From: UBA6107 sp034430175
GTDB lineage: Bacteria > Chloroflexota > Anaerolineae > Anaerolineales > Anaerolineaceae
Length of the DNA: 64,000 nucleotides
Assembly (NCBI GenBank): GCA_034430175.1
Contig: DAOUFI010000015.1
Span: forward strand, 65,475 to 129,474
Reading direction: 5' to 3'
The translations under genes and the position numbers were made by a program. The first letter of the stretch is position 1, and every line of letters begins with the position of its first letter. The notes below the pieces were generated by a model. That model did not search any database, had not been told where the DNA came from, and saw only the letters and a program-made list of their open reading frames with translations. This document shows positions 1 to 8,771 of this stretch, one piece after another.

Positions 1-1326
1 TCTCCCCTGGCGATTGTTGTCGATTCAACATTCACTCCCACACCGCTGTACGTTGCCACCCCGCATAACCGCATGGAAGCCTACAACGCTGCCATGCGCG
101 CCTATGAAAAAGGTAACTGGGATTCCGCTTTGGAGTACTTTAACCAGGTTCTGGTTGATGAACCGAATTCACCCGATATCTATTACCACATCGGTGACGT
201 CTATCGTTTCCAGGGGAAATATAAAGAAGCACTGGAAGCCTATCAAAAAGCGATCAAACTAGATCCGAATTTCGCCCCGTCTTATCTTGGTAAAGCCCGC
301 GCGCTCCTGGATCAAACCCCATCCAAACCAAAAGACGCCATTACTGCCCTGCAGATAGCCATCACTAAAGATCCAAACATGTACGAAGCCTACCTGGAGC
401 TTGCCAGAACCAATTTAGCTTTGAACGATCCTCAAACAGCTTTAGGTTGGCTGGATAAATACGTACAATACACCTCAGATAACGCGCTCTCCTGCATGTA
501 CCGAGCCCAAGTCTACCTGGCGCAGGGCGATAACGAAAATGCCCTGACCGAGATCATCAAGGCACAAAAACTGGATCCGACCCTGATCGCGGTTTACAAA
601 CTCTGGGGCAAGATCCTGCAATCACTCAACCAGTACAAAGAGTCCATTCCTCCGCTCCTGACGGTGATGAACGAGACGCCCCTCGATCTTGAAGCTCAGT
701 CGCTCTTAGCCAGGGCGTACTACGAGATTGGCGATACCAATAAAGCCATGACGATCATCAGCACGGTTTTGCAACAGGATAAGCAAAACATCAACGCCTA
801 TCTGCTGCGAGGCGATATCTATCTGGACGAAAATAATCTGGACGCAGCCACCTCAGATTACAACAGGGTCATAAGCATTGACTACGGTAATTTCGAGGCG
901 AACATCGGCCTGGGTCGGGTGTACATGGCAAAAGGATTACCCGGCGCCGCCTACAATAAATTCGATTACACCAAGGATCTGGCAAAAACAGACACCCAGA
1001 AAGCGATCCTGACGTATTGGATGGGAAAAGCCCTTCAAGGCCTGAAGTATCCCGATGCTGCCATAAAAAAGTTTGAAGAAGCGCTGGCATATCCAGGCGG
1101 TATTCTGCCAATGAATCTGCGTGAGGATGCCGAGGCACAACTGGCCATGCTCTATACGCCCACACCCACCCCAACCAAAACTAAGACCCCGTTGCCTTCC
1201 AATACGCCCACCGTGACAGATACCCCGAAACCCACCCTTCCACCCACTGTCACTCCGACCCCAACCAAAACCGAAACCCAAAAGCCGACCAACACCCATA
1301 CTCCAAAACCCACCAACACACCCTAA
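1..1326 (+). CDS. TPR-repeat protein with Thr/Pro-rich C-terminal tail (5' end outside window)
   Basis: The reading frame is open from the first base, so the true start lies upstream; the first internal ATG is at 73. What is visible is a string of tetratricopeptide repeats of about 34 residues (motifs such as YYHIGDVYRFQGKYKEALEAY and alternating A/G-Y-A/L positions) covering roughly residues 1-370 of the visible part. The last 50 or so residues are almost only Thr, Pro, Lys and Ser, with repeated TPTPT blocks, which is typical of extracellular linkers in Anaerolineae. TPRs normally form a protein-binding solenoid, so this is probably an envelope scaffold. The stop is only 18 bases before the PBP-like gene, which suggests one operon and perhaps a physical partner. 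The specific role is unknown. Confidence 0.85.
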   Translation, partial: SPLAIVVDSTFTPTPLYVATPHNRMEAYNAAMRAYEKGNWDSALEYFNQVLVDEPNSPDIYYHIGDVYRFQGKYKEALEAYQKAIKLDPNFAPSYLGKARALLDQTPSKPKDAITALQIAITKDPNMYEAYLELARTNLALNDPQTALGWLDKYVQYTSDNALSCMYRAQVYLAQGDNENALTEIIKAQKLDPTLIAVYKLWGKILQSLNQYKESIPPLLTVMNETPLDLEAQSLLARAYYEIGDTNKAMTIISTVLQQDKQNINAYLLRGDIYLDENNLDAATSDYNRVISIDYGNFEANIGLGRVYMAKGLPGAAYNKFDYTKDLAKTDTQKAILTYWMGKALQGLKYPDAAIKKFEEALAYPGGILPMNLREDAEAQLAMLYTPTPTPTKTKTPLPSNTPTVTDTPKPTLPPTVTPTPTKTETQKPTNTHTPKPTNTP

Positions 1327-1344
1327 CTGATTCATCGGGCCAAC

Positions 1345-4218
1345 GTGAAACGATTAAGAACGTACGTCCTCATCAAGAACCGCCAAAACAGGCACAAACA
1401 GCCCAGCAGGGTATTGGGGAAGATTACGGATGGCGTTGTTCGCGTTTTTCTTTCCCTCTTTTGTGTGCTCATCTGCGCGGCCTTGATCACAGGCGCGTAT
1501 CTATACGCTCAATTGACCTATGACTTACCTTCCATCGATCAATTGCCGGTAATGCTGGACCGTGAGAATGGTGAATTGCTGCAACCGTCACGGCTTTACG
1601 ATCGGACCGGGACTGAAGTACTCTACACCCTCGAGAATCCGGGGATCGTCCGTAAATTTCTGACTGTAAACCCGGACCAACCGGATCATTTCAGCCTGCA
1701 ATTAGTCCGACTTGCGGTCGCGCATCTGGAACCAAATTTTTGGACCAGCACCGGAGTAGACACAGACGACCTTACAGATCCCCAGCCTCACACCATCGCA
1801 GAAAGACTTGCCAGAGGATTGCTGATCGCTGATGAAGAAGAGTCGACCCGCAGTGCTCTTCGAATGAGACTATTGGCTAGTCAAATCATCTCAAAATATG
1901 GCCGAACTCAAGTTTTGGAATGGTACCTGAACAGCGCCTATTTCGGTCACCTGGCTTACGGTGCCGAAAGTGCGGCCCAACTGTACCTGAACAAGTCAGC
2001 CTCTGATCTGGACCTGGCGGAATCCGCTTTGCTGGTCTCATTGATCGACTCTCCCGCTTTGAACCCTCTCGACGCTCCGACAGCAGCCCTCGAGAACTGG
2101 CGAGCCTTGCTTGATGATCTTCACGAGAGCGAAACGATCGCCGTGGATGAATTTACTCTAGCGTCTACAAAAATATTGACCTTTGCGTCTGCCCCCCTTG
2201 AGAGGCTGGATTCCAGTTCAGCTTTCATCAAATTAGCCGAAACACAGCTCATCGATCTGGTGGGAAGCACACGAGTGGAACGCGGTGGATTGAATGTGAT
2301 CACCACGCTTGACCTGGACATGCAAAACCAATTGGTCTGCGCTAGCCGCAGCCAGTTGTTCCAAATCGAATCCATTTCGCTTTCAGGTGTAGCGCCAGAC
2401 TTGCCGGAATGCCCGGCAGCAAATTATCTGCCCACGCAGAGTTACAGCGCAGCCAACACGGGTCTTGCTGCCGCGGGCCTGATCATGGATCCTGCGACTG
2501 GGCAGATACTGGCTTACTCAGCTCCAATAGATTTTAATGGGAACAGAATACAGGCAGCTCTCCAACCCGGATCATTGCTTTCGCCATTCGTGGCAATAAC
2601 AGCCTTTGCCCGCGGTGATTCACCCGCTTCGTTGACCTGGGACGTACCCATCTCGCTGCTGGCTGGTCTTGAAGGACAAAAAAATCCCGATGGAATTTTC
2701 CATGGCCCGGTCAATTACCGGATCGCCCTGGCCAATGATTACGTGACTCCTTTATCAGCGATCTTTCAACAATATGATCGGCAAACCGTCTGGTCGATCG
2801 CCGCTGCCTCCGGCCTTTCAATTGTTGAAGGTGGAGCGGCTTCCCCATCCCTGTTATTTGGTGGCGGGGAAACAACATTGAATGAAGTTGCTCAGGCTTA
2901 TGCCATCCTCGCCAGCGAAGGCGTCCAAAATGGCGTGATCAACCCGGTAACAGGAAAACTGGAAAATGTATCCATCTTAAAAGTGGAAACCAGCAATGGT
3001 CAGACCCTGGTGGATAACACCTTGCCTCGCCAGCAATCGATCATCAGCACTTCACTGGCTTACCTGGTGAACAATATCCTTAGTGATGAAACTTCGCGTT
3101 GGAGCAGCCTGGGCCATCCCAACGCGCTTGAAGTCGGCCGGCCAGCTGCGGTTAAGATCGGACAGGTATCGGATCACGGTCAAACCTGGACGGTAGGGTA
3201 CACCCCATATCGTCTGGTGCTCACCTGGGTTGGTAATGGAATGGCATCCAATCAGGTTGCCAAGGTTGATTATCAAATGAGCGCGGGGCTCTGGCATGCG
3301 TTGATCCAATATACATCGCTTGATCTACCCGCAGATGATTGGACAAAGCCGCTGGACGTGACCGAGATACAGGTCTGCTCTCCGTCGGGAATGCTCCCCA
3401 CCAATGATTGCCCCCTCATCACTTCTGACGTGTTCATTTTTGGTAATGAACCCACCCAAGCAGACACGCTTTATCAGAAGGCCAAGGTCAATCGCGAGAC
3501 GGGCTTGCTGGCAACCGTTTATACCCCGCCGGACATGATCGAGGAAAATATTTATCTGAATGTACCGGCAGAGATACGCAATTGGGCAATTAACGCCGGT
3601 TACGCCGTGCTTCCGCAAGGCTATGACGCCATTCCCATGACCGCTTCCAATCCACTGGTGCAAATCACCAGCCCGGTAATCTTCTCACCGGTGAAGGGAA
3701 AGGTGATCATCACCGGGACGGCAAACATCGATTCATTCGCGTCGTATACCGTCCAGGTAGGTCAGGGCATTAACCCAGATACATGGCAACAGATCGGCAC
3801 AACCGGCACAAAGCCGGTGATCAATGGCACTTTGGCCACCTGGGATACCAGCGGATTGGAAGGTCTCTACGCCATCCGTTTGACCGTCGTCTCCAAAGAC
3901 AACGAAGTCAGTACTTCAGTAATCCAGGTAACGGTTGACAATGTCGCGCCCGCGATTCAGATCACCTATCCCAGTGCTGGAGGAAAGGTTCTCGCCATAA
4001 ACGGCGCCGTAACCCTGACCGTCAATATTTCAGACATGGTGGGTGTGGCTCGCGTGGAATGGTGGCTCGATGGTAAGTTGATCTCAGAACAAACGGACGC
4101 CCCTTTTATTGTCTTATGGAACTCGACTCCGGGGAAACATAAATTACAGGTCAAGGCGTGGGATAAAGCTGGCAATAAGGCCGTTTCTGAAATAATTCAG
4201 TTCGAAGTAACGAAATAA
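1345..4218 (+). CDS. Class A PBP-like protein with degenerate catalytic motifs and C-terminal Ig-like domains
   Basis: 957 residues from a GTG start. The order is a cytoplasmic basic N-terminus, one membrane helix (about 33-55), a GT51 glycosyltransferase-like domain (about 75-250), a transpeptidase-like domain (about 370-650) and two Ig-like segments (about 770-957). The fold signature is clear: the GT51 region keeps YLNSAYFG and LDLAESALLVSLIDSP, and the transpeptidase region keeps DPATGQILAYSAP and TVGYTPYRLVLTWVGN. The active sites do not survive. SxxK reads S410-L-L-S413, SxN reads D-Y-V, and KTG reads K604-I-G606. In GT51 the first Glu (E129) remains, but its following Asp is Pro, GGSTITQQ is unrecognisable and the second Glu aligns with Met174. 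The frame is intact, so this looks like a maintained pseudo-enzyme or scaffold rather than a broken gene. It follows the TPR gene by 18 bases. Confidence 0.8.
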   Translation: MKRLRTYVLIKNRQNRHKQPSRVLGKITDGVVRVFLSLFCVLICAALITGAYLYAQLTYDLPSIDQLPVMLDRENGELLQPSRLYDRTGTEVLYTLENPGIVRKFLTVNPDQPDHFSLQLVRLAVAHLEPNFWTSTGVDTDDLTDPQPHTIAERLARGLLIADEEESTRSALRMRLLASQIISKYGRTQVLEWYLNSAYFGHLAYGAESAAQLYLNKSASDLDLAESALLVSLIDSPALNPLDAPTAALENWRALLDDLHESETIAVDEFTLASTKILTFASAPLERLDSSSAFIKLAETQLIDLVGSTRVERGGLNVITTLDLDMQNQLVCASRSQLFQIESISLSGVAPDLPECPAANYLPTQSYSAANTGLAAAGLIMDPATGQILAYSAPIDFNGNRIQAALQPGSLLSPFVAITAFARGDSPASLTWDVPISLLAGLEGQKNPDGIFHGPVNYRIALANDYVTPLSAIFQQYDRQTVWSIAAASGLSIVEGGAASPSLLFGGGETTLNEVAQAYAILASEGVQNGVINPVTGKLENVSILKVETSNGQTLVDNTLPRQQSIISTSLAYLVNNILSDETSRWSSLGHPNALEVGRPAAVKIGQVSDHGQTWTVGYTPYRLVLTWVGNGMASNQVAKVDYQMSAGLWHALIQYTSLDLPADDWTKPLDVTEIQVCSPSGMLPTNDCPLITSDVFIFGNEPTQADTLYQKAKVNRETGLLATVYTPPDMIEENIYLNVPAEIRNWAINAGYAVLPQGYDAIPMTASNPLVQITSPVIFSPVKGKVIITGTANIDSFASYTVQVGQGINPDTWQQIGTTGTKPVINGTLATWDTSGLEGLYAIRLTVVSKDNEVSTSVIQVTVDNVAPAIQITYPSAGGKVLAINGAVTLTVNISDMVGVARVEWWLDGKLISEQTDAPFIVLWNSTPGKHKLQVKAWDKAGNKAVSEIIQFEVTK

Positions 4219-4276
4219 CCCAAACAAATCATCACCACTTGCATTGCAAGTGAAATCATTTTTACGGAGGAACATC

Positions 4277-5167
4277 ATGCCTAAAAGTCCAAATCCTATC
4301 TTGAGAAAGTTGGGGTTGTCTGACGACGACCGCGTCGCAATCATCCACACTGATGATATTGGCATGTGCCAATCGAATGTGGATGCCTTTGCTGACCTCT
4401 GGGAAGCCGGGATTATCTCCTCTGGAGCTATCATGTTCCCGTGTTCCTGGTCAAACGCAGCTATCGAGTATTCCAAAGCTCATCCCCAGGCTGACCTGGG
4501 CGTGCACATGACGTTGACCAGCGAATGGCAGACTTACCGCTGGGGTCCCATTTCCACCCGCGACCGGCGATCCGGAATGATGGACAGTGAAGGTTACTTT
4601 TTCAGAACATCTGAAGAAGCACAGAAGCACGGAAAACCCCGAGCAGTAAAAATCGAATTACAGGCGCAATTGGACAGGGCACTCAACGCCGGCCTTAAAC
4701 CTACCCATATCGATACCCATATGGGATCGGTTGCCTGTGTGAAATTCATGAACGCATACATTGGCCTTGCCGAGAAATACAAACTGCCGCCGATGATCTT
4801 TCGCATGGACGAAGAGGAATGGCGCGCCACCGGTTTGGATCCATTGACCGCCAAATTGGCAGCCCGCTTGATCGCAAATCTGGAGGAAAAAAAGATCCCC
4901 CTTCTCGATCACATTTGCCAGCTTCCGCTCGATACCGATAAAGACCACATGGATGTAGCAAAAAAAGCCCTTTCAGAGCTGAAACCCGGCATCACCCACT
5001 TTATCATCCATCCCAATAAAGACACACCCGAAATCCGCGCCATTGCTCCTGACTGGCGTGCCCGGGTGGGAAATTATCAGGATTTCATGAGCGACGAGAT
5101 GCGAAAACACATCAAAAAGATTGGTCTGCACGTGATCGGTTACCGCGCATTGGCAGAATTAATGTAG
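4277..5167 (+). CDS. YdjC/ChbG-family carbohydrate deacetylase
   Basis: 296 residues from the ATG at 4277, which has a good GGAGG at 4266-4270; an in-frame ATG at 4244 lacks such a site. The family (YdjC, ChbG, HpnK) removes N-acetyl groups from amino-sugar oligosaccharides using a divalent metal. Visible metal-binding motifs are HTDDIGMC near residue 24, GVHMTLTSEW near 75 and THIDTHMG near 138. Length is normal for the family. The next gene, 16 bases downstream, is a GPH sugar symporter, so the pair probably imports and deacetylates a sugar. The actual substrate cannot be read from the sequence. Confidence 0.87.
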   Translation: MPKSPNPILRKLGLSDDDRVAIIHTDDIGMCQSNVDAFADLWEAGIISSGAIMFPCSWSNAAIEYSKAHPQADLGVHMTLTSEWQTYRWGPISTRDRRSGMMDSEGYFFRTSEEAQKHGKPRAVKIELQAQLDRALNAGLKPTHIDTHMGSVACVKFMNAYIGLAEKYKLPPMIFRMDEEEWRATGLDPLTAKLAARLIANLEEKKIPLLDHICQLPLDTDKDHMDVAKKALSELKPGITHFIIHPNKDTPEIRAIAPDWRARVGNYQDFMSDEMRKHIKKIGLHVIGYRALAELM

Positions 5168-5183
5168 TCCATCAGGAGGAAAA

Positions 5184-6587
5184 ATGAACCCTGTAAAAAC
5201 CATGCAACCAGTTAAGCTGACCCTCAAGTTCAAGATCATTTGGGGTATCGCCTCATTGGGTGGCAACATGATCTCCGGTATCTTCGGCGCCCTGTTGCCC
5301 ATTTTTTACCAGGATTACCTGGGGTTGGAATCAAAATGGATCACACTGGCTTCGGTAATCTACGGAATTTGGAACGCAATCAACGATCCAGTGTTCGGAT
5401 TTATCTCCGATAACACTCGCTCGAAGAACGGCAGGCGCATCCCCTTCATGCGCTATACCGCGCCGTTCCTCGCTGCCAGTTTCATCCTAGTGTGGTTCGC
5501 GCCCCAACACGCCGCCAATATCTGGCTATTTGTTTGGATGCTCGTGAGCATGATTCTTTACGATGGCTGTTACACCCTAATCATGCTTGTCTATTCCGCG
5601 TTGCTGCCTGAATTGAGTGAATCAGATACCGAACGTAACCACCTGCAGATCTCGTCCTCGCTGTTTGGTATGGTCGGTATGTTGCTCGGTTTCCTCATTC
5701 CCGACTTCTTCCGCCCCAAGGTAGGTACCGATCCTTCGTTCCTTCCCTTGCAAATTGCCATGGTCGTGGTGGGTATCACCTGTATGCTGTTGATTTTGGT
5801 GACTACTTACAACGTCAAGGAGCGTATGGAATTCACGAAGGTGGATAAACCGCTTGGATTATGGGAACAATTGAAGGCAACCTTCACCAGTAAATCCTTC
5901 CTGGTCCTGGTGGCTCAAAACTTTATGTCCATCCTTGTTTCTTCGTTGGTCACGGGTTCGATGTATTACCTTGCTGATTACGTGATGCAGACTTCCACCA
6001 TTACCCTTTTGATCTATATCTTCGTACCTATGCTGCTAGGTATTCCAGCCACCAATTACATCCGTAAAAAGGTGGGAGTATTGAGGGCGCAACAGATCCT
6101 CTTGCTTATTTCCGGCATCGGTTTGTGCTCGCTGACCTTTTTGCCGCTCAAGTTCATTCCGCTGGCGTTGGTATTTGCCGGGTTTGGCCTCGCTGGTCCG
6201 CAGACGTTGACCAATATTCTCTTTGCCCAGGTTGCCGACGAAGATGAAGTTCGCACCGGCGTTCGCCGCGAAGGAGCCTTCTTCGGTGTCAACGCCCTCG
6301 TCACCAAACCGGCGCAATCGATCGCCCTGGCACTGGCTCCGTGGATCCTGGAGCTCACTCACTTTGTTACCCGTAGTTCCAATGGCGGCGATATTGTTCT
6401 CAATCAACCTGCCTCGGCAATCTTCGGTATAAAGCTGTTCATGGGGCTCATCCCGGGGGCGGCGATGCTGCTGGGGGCATTGATCCTATTCCTTTTCCCT
6501 TTGCAAGGTGATCACCTGAAGAAAGTTCAGGAAAAAGTGCTTGAAATGCACGCGCAAAAACAAAGTGAATTGGAAAAGTTAGCATAA
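5184..6587 (+). CDS. GPH-family (MelB-like) sugar:cation symporter
   Basis: 467 residues with about twelve hydrophobic segments. The start ATG has AGGAGG at 5175-5180. Family marks are the early NDPVFGFISDNTRSKNGRRIPFMR block (glycoside-pentoside-hexuronide MFS_2 signature, loop between helices 2 and 3) and the second-half motif VADEDEVRTGVRREG, where family members carry DE-R-G-R-EG. These transporters move sugars or glucuronides with Na+ or H+. The neighbour upstream is a YdjC-type deacetylase, so an acetylated or amino sugar is a reasonable guess. The gene ends at a strong bidirectional terminator. Confidence 0.88.
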   Translation: MNPVKTMQPVKLTLKFKIIWGIASLGGNMISGIFGALLPIFYQDYLGLESKWITLASVIYGIWNAINDPVFGFISDNTRSKNGRRIPFMRYTAPFLAASFILVWFAPQHAANIWLFVWMLVSMILYDGCYTLIMLVYSALLPELSESDTERNHLQISSSLFGMVGMLLGFLIPDFFRPKVGTDPSFLPLQIAMVVVGITCMLLILVTTYNVKERMEFTKVDKPLGLWEQLKATFTSKSFLVLVAQNFMSILVSSLVTGSMYYLADYVMQTSTITLLIYIFVPMLLGIPATNYIRKKVGVLRAQQILLLISGIGLCSLTFLPLKFIPLALVFAGFGLAGPQTLTNILFAQVADEDEVRTGVRREGAFFGVNALVTKPAQSIALALAPWILELTHFVTRSSNGGDIVLNQPASAIFGIKLFMGLIPGAAMLLGALILFLFPLQGDHLKKVQEKVLEMHAQKQSELEKLA

Positions 6588-6589
6588 AG

Positions 6590-6619
6590 AAGTCGGACTG
6601 GCGCAGGCCAGTCCGACTT
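6590..6619. terminator. Bidirectional hairpin terminator
   Basis: A perfect 13-bp stem (6590-6602 with 6607-6619) closes a GCAG loop. It starts three bases after the symporter stop and just before the end of the convergent DoxX gene, so it can serve both strands. Confidence 0.85.
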
Positions 6620-6623
6620 GTAT

Positions 6624-7205
6624 TTAACTACCAGCAACAACGTTTTGCGCGAACCACTTGCCTTTGTTCCAGGGAGTACCGACGTATTTGAATAGGAAGT
6701 AATTGCCTCCCCAATAACCAGCAACCTTCCAGGCAGCGATCAATAATACCGCCAGGATCAATAGAATCGGATTGGAACTGACGGTTCCCGCCAGCAGGTA
6801 ACTGAAGTTCATCAACCCGCCGAAGAATGCGGCAGTGCCAACGAGAACGCCGAGGATCAATCCAATACCTACCAGGAGTTCACCGACGGCAACCAGTTTG
6901 GCGAACCAGACATAAGAACCATGCTCCAACAGAAACTGAATGAAACTACGATACCAGTCGTAATAAATAACCGGTTTAGCAGGTGCTTCTGGTACTTTAA
7001 CAATATTGGTCCAAAAACCTTGCAGGGCTGCTCCGGTCTGCATCCAGGCAGGGTTTGTGACCTTGTGCCATCCTGCCTCAAGCCATTCATAACCTGCGTA
7101 AACTCGGACAATCAACCACAACCATGCCCATTTGGGGCTATTAAAGAGGGCGATGATGAAAGGCGCGTCAGTCATGCCTGTTGTGCTACTTAACTTCTTC
7201 ATCAA
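6624..7205 (-). CDS. DoxX/DoxD-family membrane protein
   Basis: 193 residues with four hydrophobic helices. The DoxX signature is visible: R-V-Y-A-G-Y-E-W-L-E-A-G-W-H-K near residue 37, then LVAVGELLVGIGLILGVLVG and FFGGLMNFSYLLAG. Family members include the small subunit of thiosulfate:quinone oxidoreductase and many uncharacterised redox-stress membrane proteins. The insert between helices 1 and 2 holds a WTNIV..Y..WY.. segment found in the longer DoxX proteins. GGAG stands six bases before the ATG. A consensus promoter is present upstream. The specific electron donor or acceptor is not visible. Confidence 0.8.
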   Translation of the reverse strand: MMKKLSSTTGMTDAPFIIALFNSPKWAWLWLIVRVYAGYEWLEAGWHKVTNPAWMQTGAALQGFWTNIVKVPEAPAKPVIYYDWYRSFIQFLLEHGSYVWFAKLVAVGELLVGIGLILGVLVGTAAFFGGLMNFSYLLAGTVSSNPILLILAVLLIAAWKVAGYWGGNYFLFKYVGTPWNKGKWFAQNVVAGS

Positions 7206-7240
7206 TATCTCCTTACTATATTATGACTATATTTGTCTTT

Positions 7241-7269
7241 ATTATATAAATTATTAAAGATATTGTCAA
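7241..7269 (-). promoter_or_regulatory. Consensus sigma-A promoter of the DoxX gene
   Basis: Read on the minus strand: TTGACA (7264-7269), 17-base spacer, TATAAT (7241-7246). Both hexamers match the consensus exactly. The start site would be near 7234, inside a tandem ACTATATT repeat (7215-7222 and 7226-7233). Confidence 0.75.
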
Positions 7270-7335
7270 TCCAATTTGGAGTATTTACTCCTATTGAAAT
7301 CCTCCTGAAGCTTCGCGGCACTCAATATCGACCCC

Positions 7336-7366
7336 TTGACTCATCTCTGAATTTTTCTGTTAGAAT
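7336..7366 (+). promoter_or_regulatory. Promoter giving a probably leaderless yabE-like mRNA
   Basis: TTGACT at 7336-7341 and TAGAAT at 7361-7366, separated by 19 bases. Only seven bases lie between the -10 box and the ATG at 7374, so transcription would begin at or next to the start codon. Confidence 0.5.
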
Positions 7367-7373
7367 CTATTCG

Positions 7374-8771
7374 ATGAAGAAGAAAACGCTCTGGATCATT
7401 CTTTCTTTTATTCTTGTGATCACCATGGCAACTGGATTCCTGCTGATGGGTAGGGAGATTAATGTTACCGTGGATGGAAAGACTGTAAAAGTGCACACCT
7501 ATGCGCTCACCGTCCGGCAGCTCCTGGTATCGATGGGATACAAATTGACAGCTAACGACGAGGTAGATCCTGCTCCATCCACTTGGCTTTCGAACGTCAA
7601 ATCTGTCTCACTGGACCGCGCCCATGATTTTTCACTTTGGGTTGGGCCAGACGGCAAGATTTATAATTTCAACAGCGCAGTTAAAACACCACGGGAGTTA
7701 CTGGCTCTGGTGGGTATTTCGGCGTCAAAAGATGACGTGGTGAAGATCAATGGGAAACAATACCAGTTGGACGATCCCCTTCCGTCCAACCGCAACATTG
7801 TTTTACAGTATATCCCCGCCATTCCTCTATCTATCACCCAGGATGGTCAGTCAACGCTGATCCGCTCCAACGGCGCATATATCGGGCAGGCATTGTGGTC
7901 AGGGAATATCCGTCTCAATGGAGGATACGGAATTTCCGTTCCGTTCACACTCCCACTACAAAACGCGCAGGAGATCACCCTTACCAAACCAGCCGCGTTA
8001 ACAATTCAAGTAGATGGCAAAAAGGTCAAAGCTCTGTCCATGGCTGCGACTGTTGGTGAAGCCCTGGCAGCCAGTGGGATCACCCTGCAGAACCTGGATT
8101 ATTCCGACCCTTCCGAAGATAGCGCTTTGCCCGCGGATGGAAATATCAAAGTAGTCCGCGTCCGTGAAGAAGTAGTGGTTCAGCAGGAGAGTTTGCCCTA
8201 CAAGGTTACCTACGAATATGATGACACTGTCGAACTCGACCAGAGGAAAGAAGTCTCCACTGGGAAGTATGGCTTGGCTATCACCCGTGAACTGATACGC
8301 TACGAAGACGGGGTCGAAGTATCACGCTCCACCGAAGCGACTACCACACTCATTGAGCCTGTAGATCAGGTCATCGCGATCGGTACCAAAATCGTTTATC
8401 ACACACTCGATACCGGATATGGAACGATCACCTACTACCGCGCGGTGATGGTCCATGCCACGTCTTACAGCCCTTGCCGTCTGGCTCGTGCTGATGGTTC
8501 GTCGCAATGCGGTTATAAAACAGCCTCAGGTGCGGACATGGGGAATGGTGTCATTGCCGTCACACCAGCGTGGTTTAGCTATTTTAAAGGTACTCAACTC
8601 TACGTTCCGGGCTATGGCATCGGTACCATTTTAGATACGGGTGGTGGAATTCCCGGTCAGTACTGGATCGACTTAGGGTACACCGATGCGGATTGGGTAA
8701 ATTGGTCCAATTGGGTAACCGTTTACTTTTTGGCCCCTGCTCCAGCCAATGTACCGGGGGTATTGCCATAA
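7374..8771 (+). CDS. YabE-like cell-wall protein: DUF348 repeats, G5 domain, C-terminal 3D domain
   Basis: 465 residues from ATG 7374, which begins a clear signal anchor (MKKKTLWIILSFILVITMA). In-frame codons upstream to 7233 would place non-hydrophobic sequence before it, so they were not used. Three DUF348 repeats follow (each with VDGK or PDGK and a T-V-[RG]-[QE]-[LA]-L core, about 30-290). Next are a G5 domain (about 265-345, ending PVDQVIAIGTK) and a 3D double-psi barrel at the C-terminus (TSYSPC, TILDTGGG, WIDLGYTD). The family includes YabE and RpfB-type wall-remodelling proteins. It overlaps the start of ksgA; yabE and ksgA are also near each other in Firmicutes, where rnmV lies between them. 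Confidence 0.85.
   Translation: MKKKTLWIILSFILVITMATGFLLMGREINVTVDGKTVKVHTYALTVRQLLVSMGYKLTANDEVDPAPSTWLSNVKSVSLDRAHDFSLWVGPDGKIYNFNSAVKTPRELLALVGISASKDDVVKINGKQYQLDDPLPSNRNIVLQYIPAIPLSITQDGQSTLIRSNGAYIGQALWSGNIRLNGGYGISVPFTLPLQNAQEITLTKPAALTIQVDGKKVKALSMAATVGEALAASGITLQNLDYSDPSEDSALPADGNIKVVRVREEVVVQQESLPYKVTYEYDDTVELDQRKEVSTGKYGLAITRELIRYEDGVEVSRSTEATTTLIEPVDQVIAIGTKIVYHTLDTGYGTITYYRAVMVHATSYSPCRLARADGSSQCGYKTASGADMGNGVIAVTPAWFSYFKGTQLYVPGYGIGTILDTGGGIPGQYWIDLGYTDADWVNWSNWVTVYFLAPAPANVPGVLP

Noticed and set aside
937..1335. Antisense open frames opposite the TPR and other genes
   Set aside because: They are rich in unlikely residues, lack ribosome sites, and overlap well-supported genes along their whole length.
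8693..8771. ksgA start at TTG 8693, 8702 or 8711
   Set aside because: These would add about 20-25 residues absent from KsgA proteins and no ribosome site precedes them.
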